Part shown: in pieces, positions 1-6,643 of the stretch
Layout of the letters: each line of letters opens with the position of its first letter
How positions within the stretch are numbered: the stretch's first letter is position 1
Source: an uncultured Gammaproteobacteria bacterium
GTDB lineage: Bacteria > Pseudomonadota > Gammaproteobacteria > UBA9214
Direction: 5' to 3'
Assembly: GCA_905480065.1 (NCBI GenBank)
Contig: CAJQOV010000195.1
Coordinates: 1-7,302, forward strand
DNA length: 7,302 nucleotides
Translations under genes and position numbers: made by a program
The notes under the pieces: generated by a model
Database searches by the model: none
What the model saw: only the letters and a program-made list of their open reading frames with translations
What the model was told of the DNA's origin: nothing

Positions 1-475
1 CCGCAGCCACCCAGGAATTCAGCAACTGCATGACGGCCCGCGCGGCCTGCGGCAGTGCCTGCTGCACGGGTTCACTCAGGGTGTGCCCCCAGTCGACATA
101 TTCCGGCTGGATCGCGACCAGGGCGCGATTTGCCGGGACCATTTCCGTGAGATGGGTGATGGCGAGCAGATCGCCGAGACTGACTTCGTGTACGCTGCGC
201 TTGGTGCGACCGGCAAAGCGGTCCATCTCGGCGCCTTCGAACACGCGCACGGTGCCGGGCGGCGCGTCCAGCCCGGCCGCATCGATGACGACCAGGTTGT
301 CTGCCTGTTCCAGCAAGGGAGCGAGGGTAAAACTCAGGGTACCGCCATCGACCAGCGTGTACTGGTCCACCCGGGGATGATTGCCACGCAGGTAGTCCAG
401 CAGCTGCACGCCCACACCTTCATCAGAGAGCAAGGTGTTACCGATGCCCAGTATCAGTGTTTTCCTGTCAGCCAA
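1..475 (-). CDS. [NiFe]-hydrogenase maturation endopeptidase, HyaD/HybD (peptidase M52) family, 3' end cut by window
   Basis: This cytoplasmic protease removes the C-terminal tail of a hydrogenase large subunit once the Ni-Fe centre is in place. 158 residues are visible and no stop is reached, so only the last few residues should be missing from a family of about 160-200. Seen: an N-terminal GIGNTLLSDEGVG motif (residues 10-22), VIDAAGLD (63-70) and RSVHEVSLGDLL (93-104). Glu19, Asp65 and His96 fall where E. coli HybD has its nickel ligands Glu16, Asp62 and His93. The start is TTG at 475-473: there is no upstream ATG or GTG before an in-frame stop (520-518), and GAGGAG (488-483) sits 7 bases ahead of it. 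The gene is divergent from the hyp operon and shares its promoter region. Which hydrogenase it serves (HyaD, HupD, HynD or HoxM type) cannot be told here, so no symbol is given. The family call is firm. Confidence 0.93.
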   Translation of the reverse strand, partial: MADRKTLILGIGNTLLSDEGVGVQLLDYLRGNHPRVDQYTLVDGGTLSFTLAPLLEQADNLVVIDAAGLDAPPGTVRVFEGAEMDRFAGRTKRSVHEVSLGDLLAITHLTEMVPANRALVAIQPEYVDWGHTLSEPVQQALPQAARAVMQLLNSWVAA

Positions 476-500
476 TTGCGTTCTCCTCGCCGATGGGGAA

Positions 501-506
501 TTTCTA
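501..506 (-). promoter_or_regulatory. Putative -10 element for the leftward protease gene
   Basis: Reading leftward this is TAGAAA, four of six matches to TATAAT. It lies exactly 22 bases from the edge of the palindromic box at 529-542, the gap expected between a class II FNR site (centred at -41.5) and its -10. Transcription would begin near 494, giving a leader of about 18 bases that holds the GAGGAG ribosome site. Position and match are seen; the function is inferred. Confidence 0.45.
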
Positions 507-528
507 CTCCATGCAGATCACCGCTTTA

Positions 529-542
529 TTGACAGATGTCAA
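529..542. promoter_or_regulatory. CRP/FNR-family binding site (FNR/ANR/FixK-like box) in the divergent promoter
   Basis: TTGACAGATGTCAA is a pair of perfect five-base arms, TTGAC and GTCAA, around AGAT. It fits the TTGAY-N4-RTCAA pattern of the FNR/ANR/FixK group of oxygen- or redox-responsive activators. The TTGACA half could also be read as a sigma-70 -35 on either strand, but no acceptable -10 lies 16-18 bases away on either side. Correctly spaced -10 candidates for a class II activator site exist on both sides. Anaerobic control of hydrogenase maturation genes by FNR is known in E. coli. Which regulator binds here cannot be told. Confidence 0.6.
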
Positions 543-563
543 TTCGCATGCGGTTTTTTCATG

Positions 564-569
564 GTTAAT
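564..569 (+). promoter_or_regulatory. Putative -10 element for the hyp operon
   Basis: GTTAAT matches TATAAT at four of six positions and lies 21 bases downstream of the palindromic box, in the AT-rich stretch 541-575. With the box near -41.5, transcription would start around 576-577 and leave a leader of about 40 bases before hypC. Inferred from spacing only. Confidence 0.45.
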
Positions 570-617
570 TGAATTCCTCACTAATCACAGCGGCCTGCAG
601 GCTGCGAAGGCAGTGTT

Positions 618-848
618 ATGTGTCTTGGCATACCCATGCAAATCCAGTCGATAGAAGGCTTCACCGCACGCTGCACGGCAAAGGGTGTACAGCGCGATGT
701 AAGCCTGTTCATGCTGCAGGACACCGGCATTGCCGTGGATGACTTTGTCGTGGTGCACGTTGGCTATGCGATCCAGAAGATCTCACCGCAGGAAGCACAA
801 AGCGCCTGGGAAATCTATGACCTGATGCTGGAGGCTCCCGATGCATGA
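618..848 (+). CDS. hypC: HypC, hydrogenase maturation chaperone
   Basis: HypC is a small chaperone that joins HypD to build the Fe(CN)2CO unit and carries it to the hydrogenase large-subunit precursor in the cytoplasm. The 76-residue length is normal. It begins MCLGIPMQI: Cys2, exposed after loss of the initiator Met, is the essential metal/HypD ligand, and the Pro6 context is typical. VDDFVVVHVGYAIQKI (residues 40-55) is the conserved barrel segment, with His47 at the conserved histidine. The start is supported by GAAGG at 606-610, seven bases upstream, and by the required Cys at position 2. It is the first gene of the rightward operon, and its last 8 bases overlap hypA. HybG-type paralogues look similar; the hyp operon context favours HypC. 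Confidence 0.96.
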   Translation: MCLGIPMQIQSIEGFTARCTAKGVQRDVSLFMLQDTGIAVDDFVVVHVGYAIQKISPQEAQSAWEIYDLMLEAPDA

Positions 849-1224
849 GCTTGCCGTCTGCCAGGCGCTGATCGAACAGGTGGAAAGCATTGCCCTGGCG
901 CGCCACGCCTGCGAAGTGATCGAGATCAATGTCCAGATCGGCCCGCTGTCCGGTGTGGAACCGGAACTGCTGAAACAGGCATTCAGCGTCGCCTGCGCCG
1001 GCACCCTGGCCGATGGCGCGCAGCTCAACCTGGCCAGCATGCCGATCCGCGTCTGCTGCAAAACCTGTGGCGAGATAACCGACGCATTACCGGCCCGCCT
1101 GGTATGTGGTCAATGCGGTGACTGGCGCACCACGATCGTCAGCGGTGACGACCTGTTGCTCACCACCGTGGAAGTGGCGGTCGAGTCAGGGCCGGGAATC
1201 GCCAGCCCTGCCACTCAACACTGA
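841..1224 (+). CDS. hypA: HypA, nickel metallochaperone for hydrogenase
   Basis: HypA delivers nickel to the hydrogenase large subunit together with the GTPase HypB. The 127 residues are slightly longer than the usual 113-120 because of a short C-terminal tail (about residue 115 on, SGPGIASPATQH), which carries no recognisable motif. Seen: N-terminal MHE (His2 is the known nickel ligand), an N-terminal alpha/beta domain with VQIGPLSGVEPELL (31-44), and a zinc site of two CxxC pairs at Cys73/Cys76 and Cys89/Cys92. The ATG lies inside the end of hypC (ATGCATGA, 8-base overlap), and TGGAGG at 829-834 is a strong ribosome site 6 bases ahead. This implies coupled translation of HypC and HypA. All expected metal ligands are present. 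Confidence 0.97.
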   Translation: MHELAVCQALIEQVESIALARHACEVIEINVQIGPLSGVEPELLKQAFSVACAGTLADGAQLNLASMPIRVCCKTCGEITDALPARLVCGQCGDWRTTIVSGDDLLLTTVEVAVESGPGIASPATQH

Positions 1225-1244
1225 CCGGAACCGGAGACTGAACC

Positions 1245-2045
1245 ATGTGCAATACCTGCGGCTGTAACGTAACCCATGGCAACGCCCACCTGCTCGCCCC
1301 CGGCGCGAAACTGTCCCGCACCGCCAGCGGGCGCGAGTCGGTCAGCGTGTTACGCCACCTGCTGCACGAGAATGACCAGACCGCGGCACACAACCGTGCC
1401 CACTTCGACCGTCACGGTGTGCTGGCGGTCAACCTGATGTCCTCTCCCGGCGCCGGCAAGACCGCGCTGCTGGAAGCCACCATCGATGCCATCGGCAAGG
1501 ACCTGTCCATCGCGGTGATCGAGGGTGACCTGGAAACCGAAAACGATGCCGAGCGCATCCGCCAGCGCGGCGTGCGCGCCATCCAGATCACCACTGGCAG
1601 CGCCTGTCACCTCGATGCGCACATGGTGCACGACGCATTGCACCAGCTGGACCTGTCGGAATTCGATATCGTGTTCATTGAAAACGTCGGCAACCTGGTG
1701 TGTCCGGCCGGGTTCGACCTGGGCCAGCATCACAACGTCGTGCTGTTATCGACGACGGAAGGTGACGACAAGCCGGCCAAGTACCCGGTGATGTTCCGCA
1801 GCGCCGACCTGGTGTTGCTGAGCAAGAGCGACCTGTTGCCGGTGCTGGGTGATTTCAGCCCGGACCAGGCACGCCGCCACCTGCAGCAACTGGCCAGCGC
1901 GGTGCCCGTGTTCGAGATCTCGGCGCGCAACGGCGCCGGCATGGAGCAATGGATCCACTGGTTGCTGGCGGAAATCGCCGCACTCGAACACCGCATGGGC
2001 AAGCTGGATGCCTACACTCCCGAGCTGCAGACACACGCACCATGA
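1245..2045 (+). CDS. hypB: HypB, nickel-binding GTPase of hydrogenase maturation
   Basis: HypB is a SIMIBI-class GTPase that works with HypA to load nickel into the large subunit. Its 266 residues fit the family. Seen: N-terminal MCNTCGC (Cys2, Cys5, Cys7), like the high-affinity nickel site of E. coli HypB; P-loop SSPGAGKT (66-73); EGDLET (93-98); GSACHLDA (118-125), whose Cys121-His122 correspond to the GTPase-domain metal site; and IENVGNLVCPAGFDLG (145-160), with the conserved Cys153. The guanine-specificity motif reads SKSD (193-196) instead of the canonical NKxD. There is no polyhistidine nickel-storage stretch after the N-terminal motif, only His11 and His15, so a storage role is unlikely. 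GGAG at 1233-1236 is 8 bases before the ATG. The gene overlaps hypD by four bases (ATGA). Confidence 0.97.
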   Translation: MCNTCGCNVTHGNAHLLAPGAKLSRTASGRESVSVLRHLLHENDQTAAHNRAHFDRHGVLAVNLMSSPGAGKTALLEATIDAIGKDLSIAVIEGDLETENDAERIRQRGVRAIQITTGSACHLDAHMVHDALHQLDLSEFDIVFIENVGNLVCPAGFDLGQHHNVVLLSTTEGDDKPAKYPVMFRSADLVLLSKSDLLPVLGDFSPDQARRHLQQLASAVPVFEISARNGAGMEQWIHWLLAEIAALEHRMGKLDAYTPELQTHAP

Positions 2046-3166
2046 CGCTGCAGGCCGCTGACTGGCTCGCCCGCATCCACGCCCTGGAGTTGCCGGCCCG
2101 CGTTCGCATCATGAATGTATGCGGCGGCCACGAGCGTTCCATCACCATGGCCGGGCTGCGCCAGGCCTTGCCCGCCAGCATCGAGCTGATCCCCGGACCG
2201 GGTTGCCCGGTGTGCATCTGTCCCGAGGAAGACATCTTCGAGGCGATCCAGCTGGCGCTGCACGAAGACGTGATCCTGGTGGCCTACGGCGACATGCTGC
2301 GCGTCCCGGTCAATGTCCCGCGCGCACAGGCTCGTTCACTGGAAGCGGCGCGCGCCCAGGGTGCCGACATCCGCCCGATTGCCTCGCCCACGGAGGCGGC
2401 ACGCATTGCACGCGAACATCCGGACACGGCGGTGATCTTCTTTGCGGCCGGCTTCGAAACCACGACCGCACCGACCGCCGCCATGCTGGTGGAAGGTGCA
2501 CCGGATAACCTGTTCATCCTGTTGTCCGGCCGACTGACCTGGCCGGCCGTTGCCTTGCTGCTCGACTCGGATACCCCGGGCTTTGATGCGCTGGTGGCAC
2601 CCGGTCATGTCGCGACCATCATGGGTCCGGAGCAATGGGAATTCGTGGTGCAGCGCCACGCTATCCCGGCGGCGGTCGCCGGCTTCACGCCGGTCAGCCT
2701 GCTGGCGGCCTTCTATTCCACGCTGCGCCAGCTGCTTGACGACCGTCGCTTCCTCGATAACTGCTACCCGGACGTGGTGCGCGCCGGCGGCAACCGGCTC
2801 GCACAGCAACAACTGCAGCAGGCCATGGACATCCAGCAAGCCAACTGGCGCGGCGTCGGCATGATCCCCGCCTCCGGCTACAAGTTGAGTGAGCGTTACC
2901 GCGCGCACGATGCACGCGTGCGGTTCCCGTCCTACGCCGATGACGCACGCAAGCGTGCCGGTGAAATGCCGCCCGGCTGCGATTGTGCCAAGGTGGTAAT
3001 GGGCAAGATCCGTCCCAACGAATGCCGCCTGTTCGGCAGCGCCTGCCAGCCACGCCACCCGATCGGCCCGTGCATGGTCTCCGATGAGGGCGCCTGCCGG
3101 ATCTGGTGGTCCGGCGGCCTGCGCGAAACGATCGCACCACGCCGGGTTGCCGGAGCAGCAGGCTGA
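2042..3166 (+). CDS. hypD: HypD, Fe-S scaffold for Fe(CN)2CO assembly
   Basis: HypD holds a [4Fe-4S] cluster and, with HypC, forms the scaffold on which cyanide from HypE and CO are put onto iron. The 374 residues match the usual length (about 373). Seen: NVCGGHE (25-31) with Cys27; PGPGCPVC (51-58) with Cys55 and Cys58; FFAAGFETTTAPT around residue 140; and a C-terminal cysteine-rich segment from GCDC (Cys313, Cys315) through Cys328, Cys335, Cys344 (GPCMVSDEG) and Cys352. The frame is open back to 1949, but that part overlaps hypB and lacks family similarity. The ATG at 2042 gives the right length and an ATGA overlap with the hypB stop. No clear ribosome site is visible, so translation is probably coupled to hypB. 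Confidence 0.97.
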   Translation: MTLQAADWLARIHALELPARVRIMNVCGGHERSITMAGLRQALPASIELIPGPGCPVCICPEEDIFEAIQLALHEDVILVAYGDMLRVPVNVPRAQARSLEAARAQGADIRPIASPTEAARIAREHPDTAVIFFAAGFETTTAPTAAMLVEGAPDNLFILLSGRLTWPAVALLLDSDTPGFDALVAPGHVATIMGPEQWEFVVQRHAIPAAVAGFTPVSLLAAFYSTLRQLLDDRRFLDNCYPDVVRAGGNRLAQQQLQQAMDIQQANWRGVGMIPASGYKLSERYRAHDARVRFPSYADDARKRAGEMPPGCDCAKVVMGKIRPNECRLFGSACQPRHPIGPCMVSDEGACRIWWSGGLRETIAPRRVAGAAG

Positions 3167-3167
3167 C

Positions 3168-5456
3168 ATGGCGGCCGCCCCTGAATCCGTGCAGCGTGTT
3201 GCCCCGGCCGCCATGCGCCTGCACATCGGCGGGCAGGTGCAGGGCGTCGGCTTCCGGCCGTTTGTCTACCAGCTGGCCCAGGCGCTGCAACTGAACGGCT
3301 GGGTACGCAACAGCCTCGGGCGCGTGGAGATCCATGTACAGGGCCGGCAAGATGCCCTGCAAACCTTTATGCGGCGGCTGTTTGAACAGGCGCCGGCGCA
3401 GGCAAGGGCGCAACTGGACAACTGCGTGGCGGCACTGCCACAGGACATGCGGGGCTTTCGGATTCGTGCCAGCGTGGATCGCGGCGAGCGCAGCATTCAC
3501 ATTCCCACGGATCTCGGCATCTGTAGCGGGTGCCAGGCCGAGCTGGAAGATCCCGGGGACCGGCGCTACCACTACCCTTTCATCAATTGCACGCAGTGTG
3601 GCCCGCACTACACGCTGATCCGTGCGCTGCCCTATGACCGCGTGAATACCACCATGAACAGCTTTGCGCTGTGTGGCGCCTGCGCAGCGGAATACCGCGA
3701 CCCCGGTGACCGCCGCTTTCACGCCGAGCCGGTCGCCTGCCCGGCATGTGGTCCGGAACTGTCGTTCCACCGTGCCGGCCTGCCGTATCTGCGCGGCAAC
3801 AGCGTTGCGCTGGCGGCCAGTATCGAGGCGCTGCATGCCGGGGCCATCATTGCGGTCAAGGGCATTGGCGGCTATCACCTGATGTGTGATGCCCGCAGCG
3901 ATCGGGCCGTGCGCCTGTTGCGCGCGCGCAAACACCGGCCGGACAAGCCGCTGGCAGTACTGTGCCCGGCACCACCCATGCGTCCGCTGCACCATGCCAG
4001 CAGGCTGGTGTGGCTGTCGCGCGACGAAGCCGCCCTGCTGCTCTCGCCACAGCGCCCGATCGTACTGGCGCAACAAAAAGCCGGCACTGAATTGTCTGCC
4101 GAAATTGCCCCGGGTCTGCAGGAAGTCGGCATCATGCTGCCCTACAGCCCCCTGCATCACCTGTTGCTGAACGCCTTCGGCACAGCACTGGTGGCTACCT
4201 CTGCCAATATCAGTGGCGAACCGGTGCTCACGGAAAACATCGACGTGGAGGAACGGCTCGGGCACGTGGCCGATGCCTTTCTGCATCACAACCGATCCAT
4301 TGCGCGGCCGGCCGATGACCCCGTGTATCGCGTGATTGCCGACCGCCCGCGCCTGCTGCGGCCCGGACGCGGCTGCGCGCCACTGGAACTGACGCTGCCG
4401 TTCAGCTTGCCACACCCGGTGCTGGCGGTCGGCGCCCAGCAGAAAAACACCATCGCGCTGGCCTGGCAGGATCGTATGGTTATCTCGCCGCATATCGGGG
4501 ACATGGACAGCGCGCGCAGCATGGCCGTATTCAGCCAGAGCGTGAAAGACCTGCAGTCGCTCTACCAGGAACAGGCCATGGCGATCATTTGCGATGCGCA
4601 TCCCGGCTACGCGACCACGCGCTGGGCCGCGCACACCGGGCTGCCGGTGACGCGTGTTTTGCATCACCATGCGCATGCCGCGGTCGCCACGCCGAATGCC
4701 AGCGCGGAGAGTCCGGCGCTGGTGTTTACCTGGGATGGTACCGGCTACGGGGCGGACGGCACGCTGTGGGGCGGAGAGGCCCTGCTCGGCTACCCCGGTC
4801 ACTGGCAACGCTTCGCTTCACTGCGACCGTTTCACCTGCCGGGTGGCGAACGCGCGGGTCACGAACCCTGGCGCAGCGCCGCCGCCCTGTGCTGGGAAAC
4901 CGGCCGCTACTGGCCCGGACTGCCGCACAACGCGGCGCTGCTGCAACACGCCTGGCAGAACCGCATCAATGCACCACGCACCAGCGCAGCCGGACGCCTG
5001 TTCGACGCCGCCGCCGCACTGACCGGCCTGTGCAGCGTCGCCAGCTTTGAAGGCCAGGGCCCGATGCGGCTGGAGGCCGCCAGTGCAACCGATTGCGCAG
5101 CGCTCGAGCTGCCGTTGTCACGCGACAAGGACGGGTTGTGGATCAGCGACTGGGCGCCACTGCTGCCCATGCTGATGAGCGAGTCACACCCGATCAGCGT
5201 GCGCGGTGGCATGTTTCATGCCAGCCTGGCGCAGGTCGTTCTTCGGCAGGCGCAGCAGGCACGCGGACAACACGGCATCACGCTGGTCGGGTTGTGCGGC
5301 GGCGTATTCCAGAACCGCCTGTTGACCGCACAGGTCATCGCACGACTGACCGAGGATGATTTCGATATCGCGTTTCCGGAACAAGTGCCGGTCAACGACG
5401 CCGGTCTGTGTTTCGGGCAGGTGATTGAATACGGCGCAGCACTGGCGCGGGACTAG
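3168..5456 (+). CDS. hypF: HypF, carbamoyltransferase of hydrogenase cyanide-ligand synthesis
   Basis: HypF converts carbamoyl phosphate and ATP to carbamoyl-adenylate and transfers the carbamoyl group to the C-terminal cysteine of HypE. The 762 residues are typical. Domains in order: acylphosphatase (about 16-105; VQGVGFRPF with Arg30, and Asn48 in GWVRNS); a double zinc finger (Cys119/122 with Cys141/144, Cys169/172 with Cys191/194); a YrdC-like domain (about 210-390; KGIGGYHLMCDA, SANISGEP); and a Kae1-like domain (about 420 to the end; HHHAH at 499-503, DGTGYGADGTLWGGE, GLCGGVFQN near 710). The YrdC end reads RPGRGCAPLE rather than the RRARGY form of E. coli; I take this as a subfamily trait. 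The ATG at 3168 is one base after the hypD stop. The in-frame opening from 3084 lies inside hypD and adds no family sequence. Confidence 0.97.
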   Translation: MAAAPESVQRVAPAAMRLHIGGQVQGVGFRPFVYQLAQALQLNGWVRNSLGRVEIHVQGRQDALQTFMRRLFEQAPAQARAQLDNCVAALPQDMRGFRIRASVDRGERSIHIPTDLGICSGCQAELEDPGDRRYHYPFINCTQCGPHYTLIRALPYDRVNTTMNSFALCGACAAEYRDPGDRRFHAEPVACPACGPELSFHRAGLPYLRGNSVALAASIEALHAGAIIAVKGIGGYHLMCDARSDRAVRLLRARKHRPDKPLAVLCPAPPMRPLHHASRLVWLSRDEAALLLSPQRPIVLAQQKAGTELSAEIAPGLQEVGIMLPYSPLHHLLLNAFGTALVATSANISGEPVLTENIDVEERLGHVADAFLHHNRSIARPADDPVYRVIADRPRLLRPGRGCAPLELTLPFSLPHPVLAVGAQQKNTIALAWQDRMVISPHIGDMDSARSMAVFSQSVKDLQSLYQEQAMAIICDAHPGYATTRWAAHTGLPVTRVLHHHAHAAVATPNASAESPALVFTWDGTGYGADGTLWGGEALLGYPGHWQRFASLRPFHLPGGERAGHEPWRSAAALCWETGRYWPGLPHNAALLQHAWQNRINAPRTSAAGRLFDAAAALTGLCSVASFEGQGPMRLEAASATDCAALELPLSRDKDGLWISDWAPLLPMLMSESHPISVRGGMFHASLAQVVLRQAQQARGQHGITLVGLCGGVFQNRLLTAQVIARLTEDDFDIAFPEQVPVNDAGLCFGQVIEYGAALARD

Positions 5457-5460
5457 GCCG

Positions 5461-6462
5461 ATGCAGGACACCCACATCTCGCTCGCACACGGCAACGGCG
5501 GCCGCTTCATGCGCGAGCTGATTGACGAGATCTTCGCACGCCACCTCGCCAACCCCGGACTCGACGTGCAGGCCGACGCCGTACCGCTCGCGGTAAACGG
5601 CAGCGAGTTGCTGTTCACCACCGATGGGTTCACCGTGCAACCGCTGGAATTTCCCGGCGGCAATATCGGCACACTGGCCGTGCACGGCACCTGCAACGAC
5701 CTCGCCGTGGCCGGTTCCACGCCACGCTATTTAAGCCTCAATGCCTTTATCGAGGAAGGGCTGGAGATTGCCACACTGGATCGCATCATCCGCAGCCTGG
5801 CCGAAGCTGCGCGCGACAGTGGCGTTCAGGTCGTGGCAGGGGATACCAAGGTGCTGCGCCGCGGCGAAGGCGGTGGCCTCTACCTCGCCACCACCGGCAT
5901 CGGCATTCGTCATCCGCACCATATCGGGATCAACCGCATTTGCAGCGGCGATGTATTACTGGTGAGCGGCCCCGTCGGTGACCACGGCATAGCCGTGATG
6001 CTGGCGCGCGAGGCCTTCGGCCTGCATGGCGAACTGCAATCCGACGCTGCCAGCGTACTACCGCTCACCAGGACCGCACTCGACTGTGCCGGCCTGCACT
6101 TCATGCGCGACCCGACCCGTGGTGGCCTGGCTACGGTGTGCCACGAGCTGCAACGAGCCACCGGCTTCGGTATCACGCTGGAACAGACACAGATTCCGGT
6201 ACGCGATGCCGTGCAGTCGGTGTGCGATATGCTCGGCTACGACCCGCTCTACCTCGCGTGCGAGGGTCGCGTGGTGGCCGTAGTCAGCGCAGATGACGCC
6301 GACCCGCTGTTGCAAAGCTGGCGCGCCCTGCCGCAGGGAGAGGCAGCTGCCATCATCGGCAGGCTGAGCCAGTTGCACACCCACGTATTGCTGAAAACCG
6401 CACTCGGCGGCGAGCGCATCCTGGAAGAACTCGAGGACGATCCGTTGCCACGGATTTGCTGA
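5461..6462 (+). CDS. hypE: HypE, carbamoyl dehydratase / thiocyanate-forming maturation factor
   Basis: HypE accepts a carbamoyl group from HypF on its C-terminal cysteine, dehydrates it with ATP to a thiocyanate, and donates the cyanide to iron on HypC-HypD. The 333 residues agree with the family. Seen: N-terminal ISLAHGNGGRFMRELI (6-22); TTDGF (54-58); PGGNIGTLAVHGTCNDLAVAG (66-86), the PurM-like ATP-binding region; VAGDTKV around residue 127; DPTRGGLA from Asp217; and the essential C-terminal PRIC ending in Cys333, so the gene is complete. The ATG at 5461 is 4 bases after the hypF stop, with a weak GGGA at 5449-5452. An in-frame opening from 5425 overlaps hypF and is less likely. It is the last gene of the operon and is followed by a repeat-rich terminator region. 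Confidence 0.97.
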   Translation: MQDTHISLAHGNGGRFMRELIDEIFARHLANPGLDVQADAVPLAVNGSELLFTTDGFTVQPLEFPGGNIGTLAVHGTCNDLAVAGSTPRYLSLNAFIEEGLEIATLDRIIRSLAEAARDSGVQVVAGDTKVLRRGEGGGLYLATTGIGIRHPHHIGINRICSGDVLLVSGPVGDHGIAVMLAREAFGLHGELQSDAASVLPLTRTALDCAGLHFMRDPTRGGLATVCHELQRATGFGITLEQTQIPVRDAVQSVCDMLGYDPLYLACEGRVVAVVSADDADPLLQSWRALPQGEAAAIIGRLSQLHTHVLLKTALGGERILEELEDDPLPRIC

Positions 6463-6476
6463 GGAATAATCGCCTC

Positions 6477-6593
6477 GCAACAAAAAGGGGTCGGTGTCAT
6501 TTTTCTCTGCAACAAAAAGGGGTCGGTGTCATTTTTCTCTTAAAGACAGTGGAACAAAAAGGGGTCGGTGTCATTTTTCTCTTAAAGACAGTG
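6477..6593 (+). repeat. Three direct copies of an AACAAAAAGGGG-type intergenic repeat
   Basis: An identical 30-base unit occurs at 6479-6508, 6511-6540 and 6553-6582. Each starts AACAAAAAGGGGTCGG and ends CATTTTTCTCT. The first two form a perfect tandem duplication of 32 bases (6477-6508 and 6509-6540). The second and third are 42 bases apart because each is followed by TTAAAGACAGTG (through 6551 and 6593). The copies are identical, so the expansion is recent or kept uniform. The A/T-flanked GGGGTC core resembles repeats I recall near REP-associated (Y1) transposases in gammaproteobacteria. No transposase is in the window, so that link is unverified. Confidence 0.85.
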
Positions 6594-6643
6594 TGCAATA
6601 TGCTGTCTAGTGATGAAAAATGACACCGACCCCTTTTTGTTCC
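6551..6643. terminator. Long inverted repeat, probable bidirectional intrinsic terminator
   Basis: Bases 6551-6579 are perfectly complementary to 6615-6643, giving a 29-base-pair arm around a 35-base loop. The loop contains a nested AGACAG/CTGTCT pair (6586-6591 with 6603-6608). The GC-rich part (GGGGTCGGTGTCA with its complement) is preceded by an A run (6556-6560) and followed by a T run (6634-6638). On either strand the transcript therefore forms a GC-rich stem followed by U residues, the shape of an intrinsic terminator. It sits between hypE and a convergent gene, where a two-way terminator fits. The loop is longer than usual. The structure is seen; termination is inferred. Confidence 0.6.

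Noticed and set aside
83..532. A 149-codon plus-strand open frame at the left edge
   Set aside because: It is antisense to the endopeptidase gene, which carries all three nickel-ligand residues in the correct places.
529..558. TTGACA as an ordinary sigma-70 -35 box
   Set aside because: At 16-18 base spacing the downstream hexamers are GC- or T-only runs (such as GGTTTT) without resemblance to TATAAT, and the minus strand is equally poor.
625..638. Possible sigma-54 promoter (TGGCA...TGCA)
   Set aside because: The GG and GC pairs are 9 bases apart instead of 10, and the site lies inside the start of hypC, too late to transcribe it.
457..654. A 65-codon plus-strand open frame across the divergent promoter
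   Set aside because: It overlaps the protease start, the promoter and hypC out of frame, and has no ribosome site or motif.
1949..2041. Extended N-terminus for HypD
   Set aside because: The added 31 residues overlap hypB in another frame, have no family similarity, and would make the protein too long.
3084..3167. Extended N-terminus for HypF
   Set aside because: It lies inside the hypD coding end in another frame. The start at 3168 gives the usual length directly before the acylphosphatase domain.
2336..3226. A 296-codon minus-strand open frame
   Set aside because: It is antisense to hypD, with composition typical of a shadow frame and no family resemblance.
2694..4808. A 704-codon open frame on the minus strand
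   Set aside because: It lies antisense to hypD and hypF, whose domains and motifs are unmistakable. Long antisense frames are common opposite GC-rich genes, and the translation has no recognisable motif.
6477..6593. CRISPR-like appearance of 30-32 base direct repeats
   Set aside because: Two copies abut with no spacer, the third is separated by only 12 bases that themselves recur, the fourth copy is inverted, and no cas gene is present.
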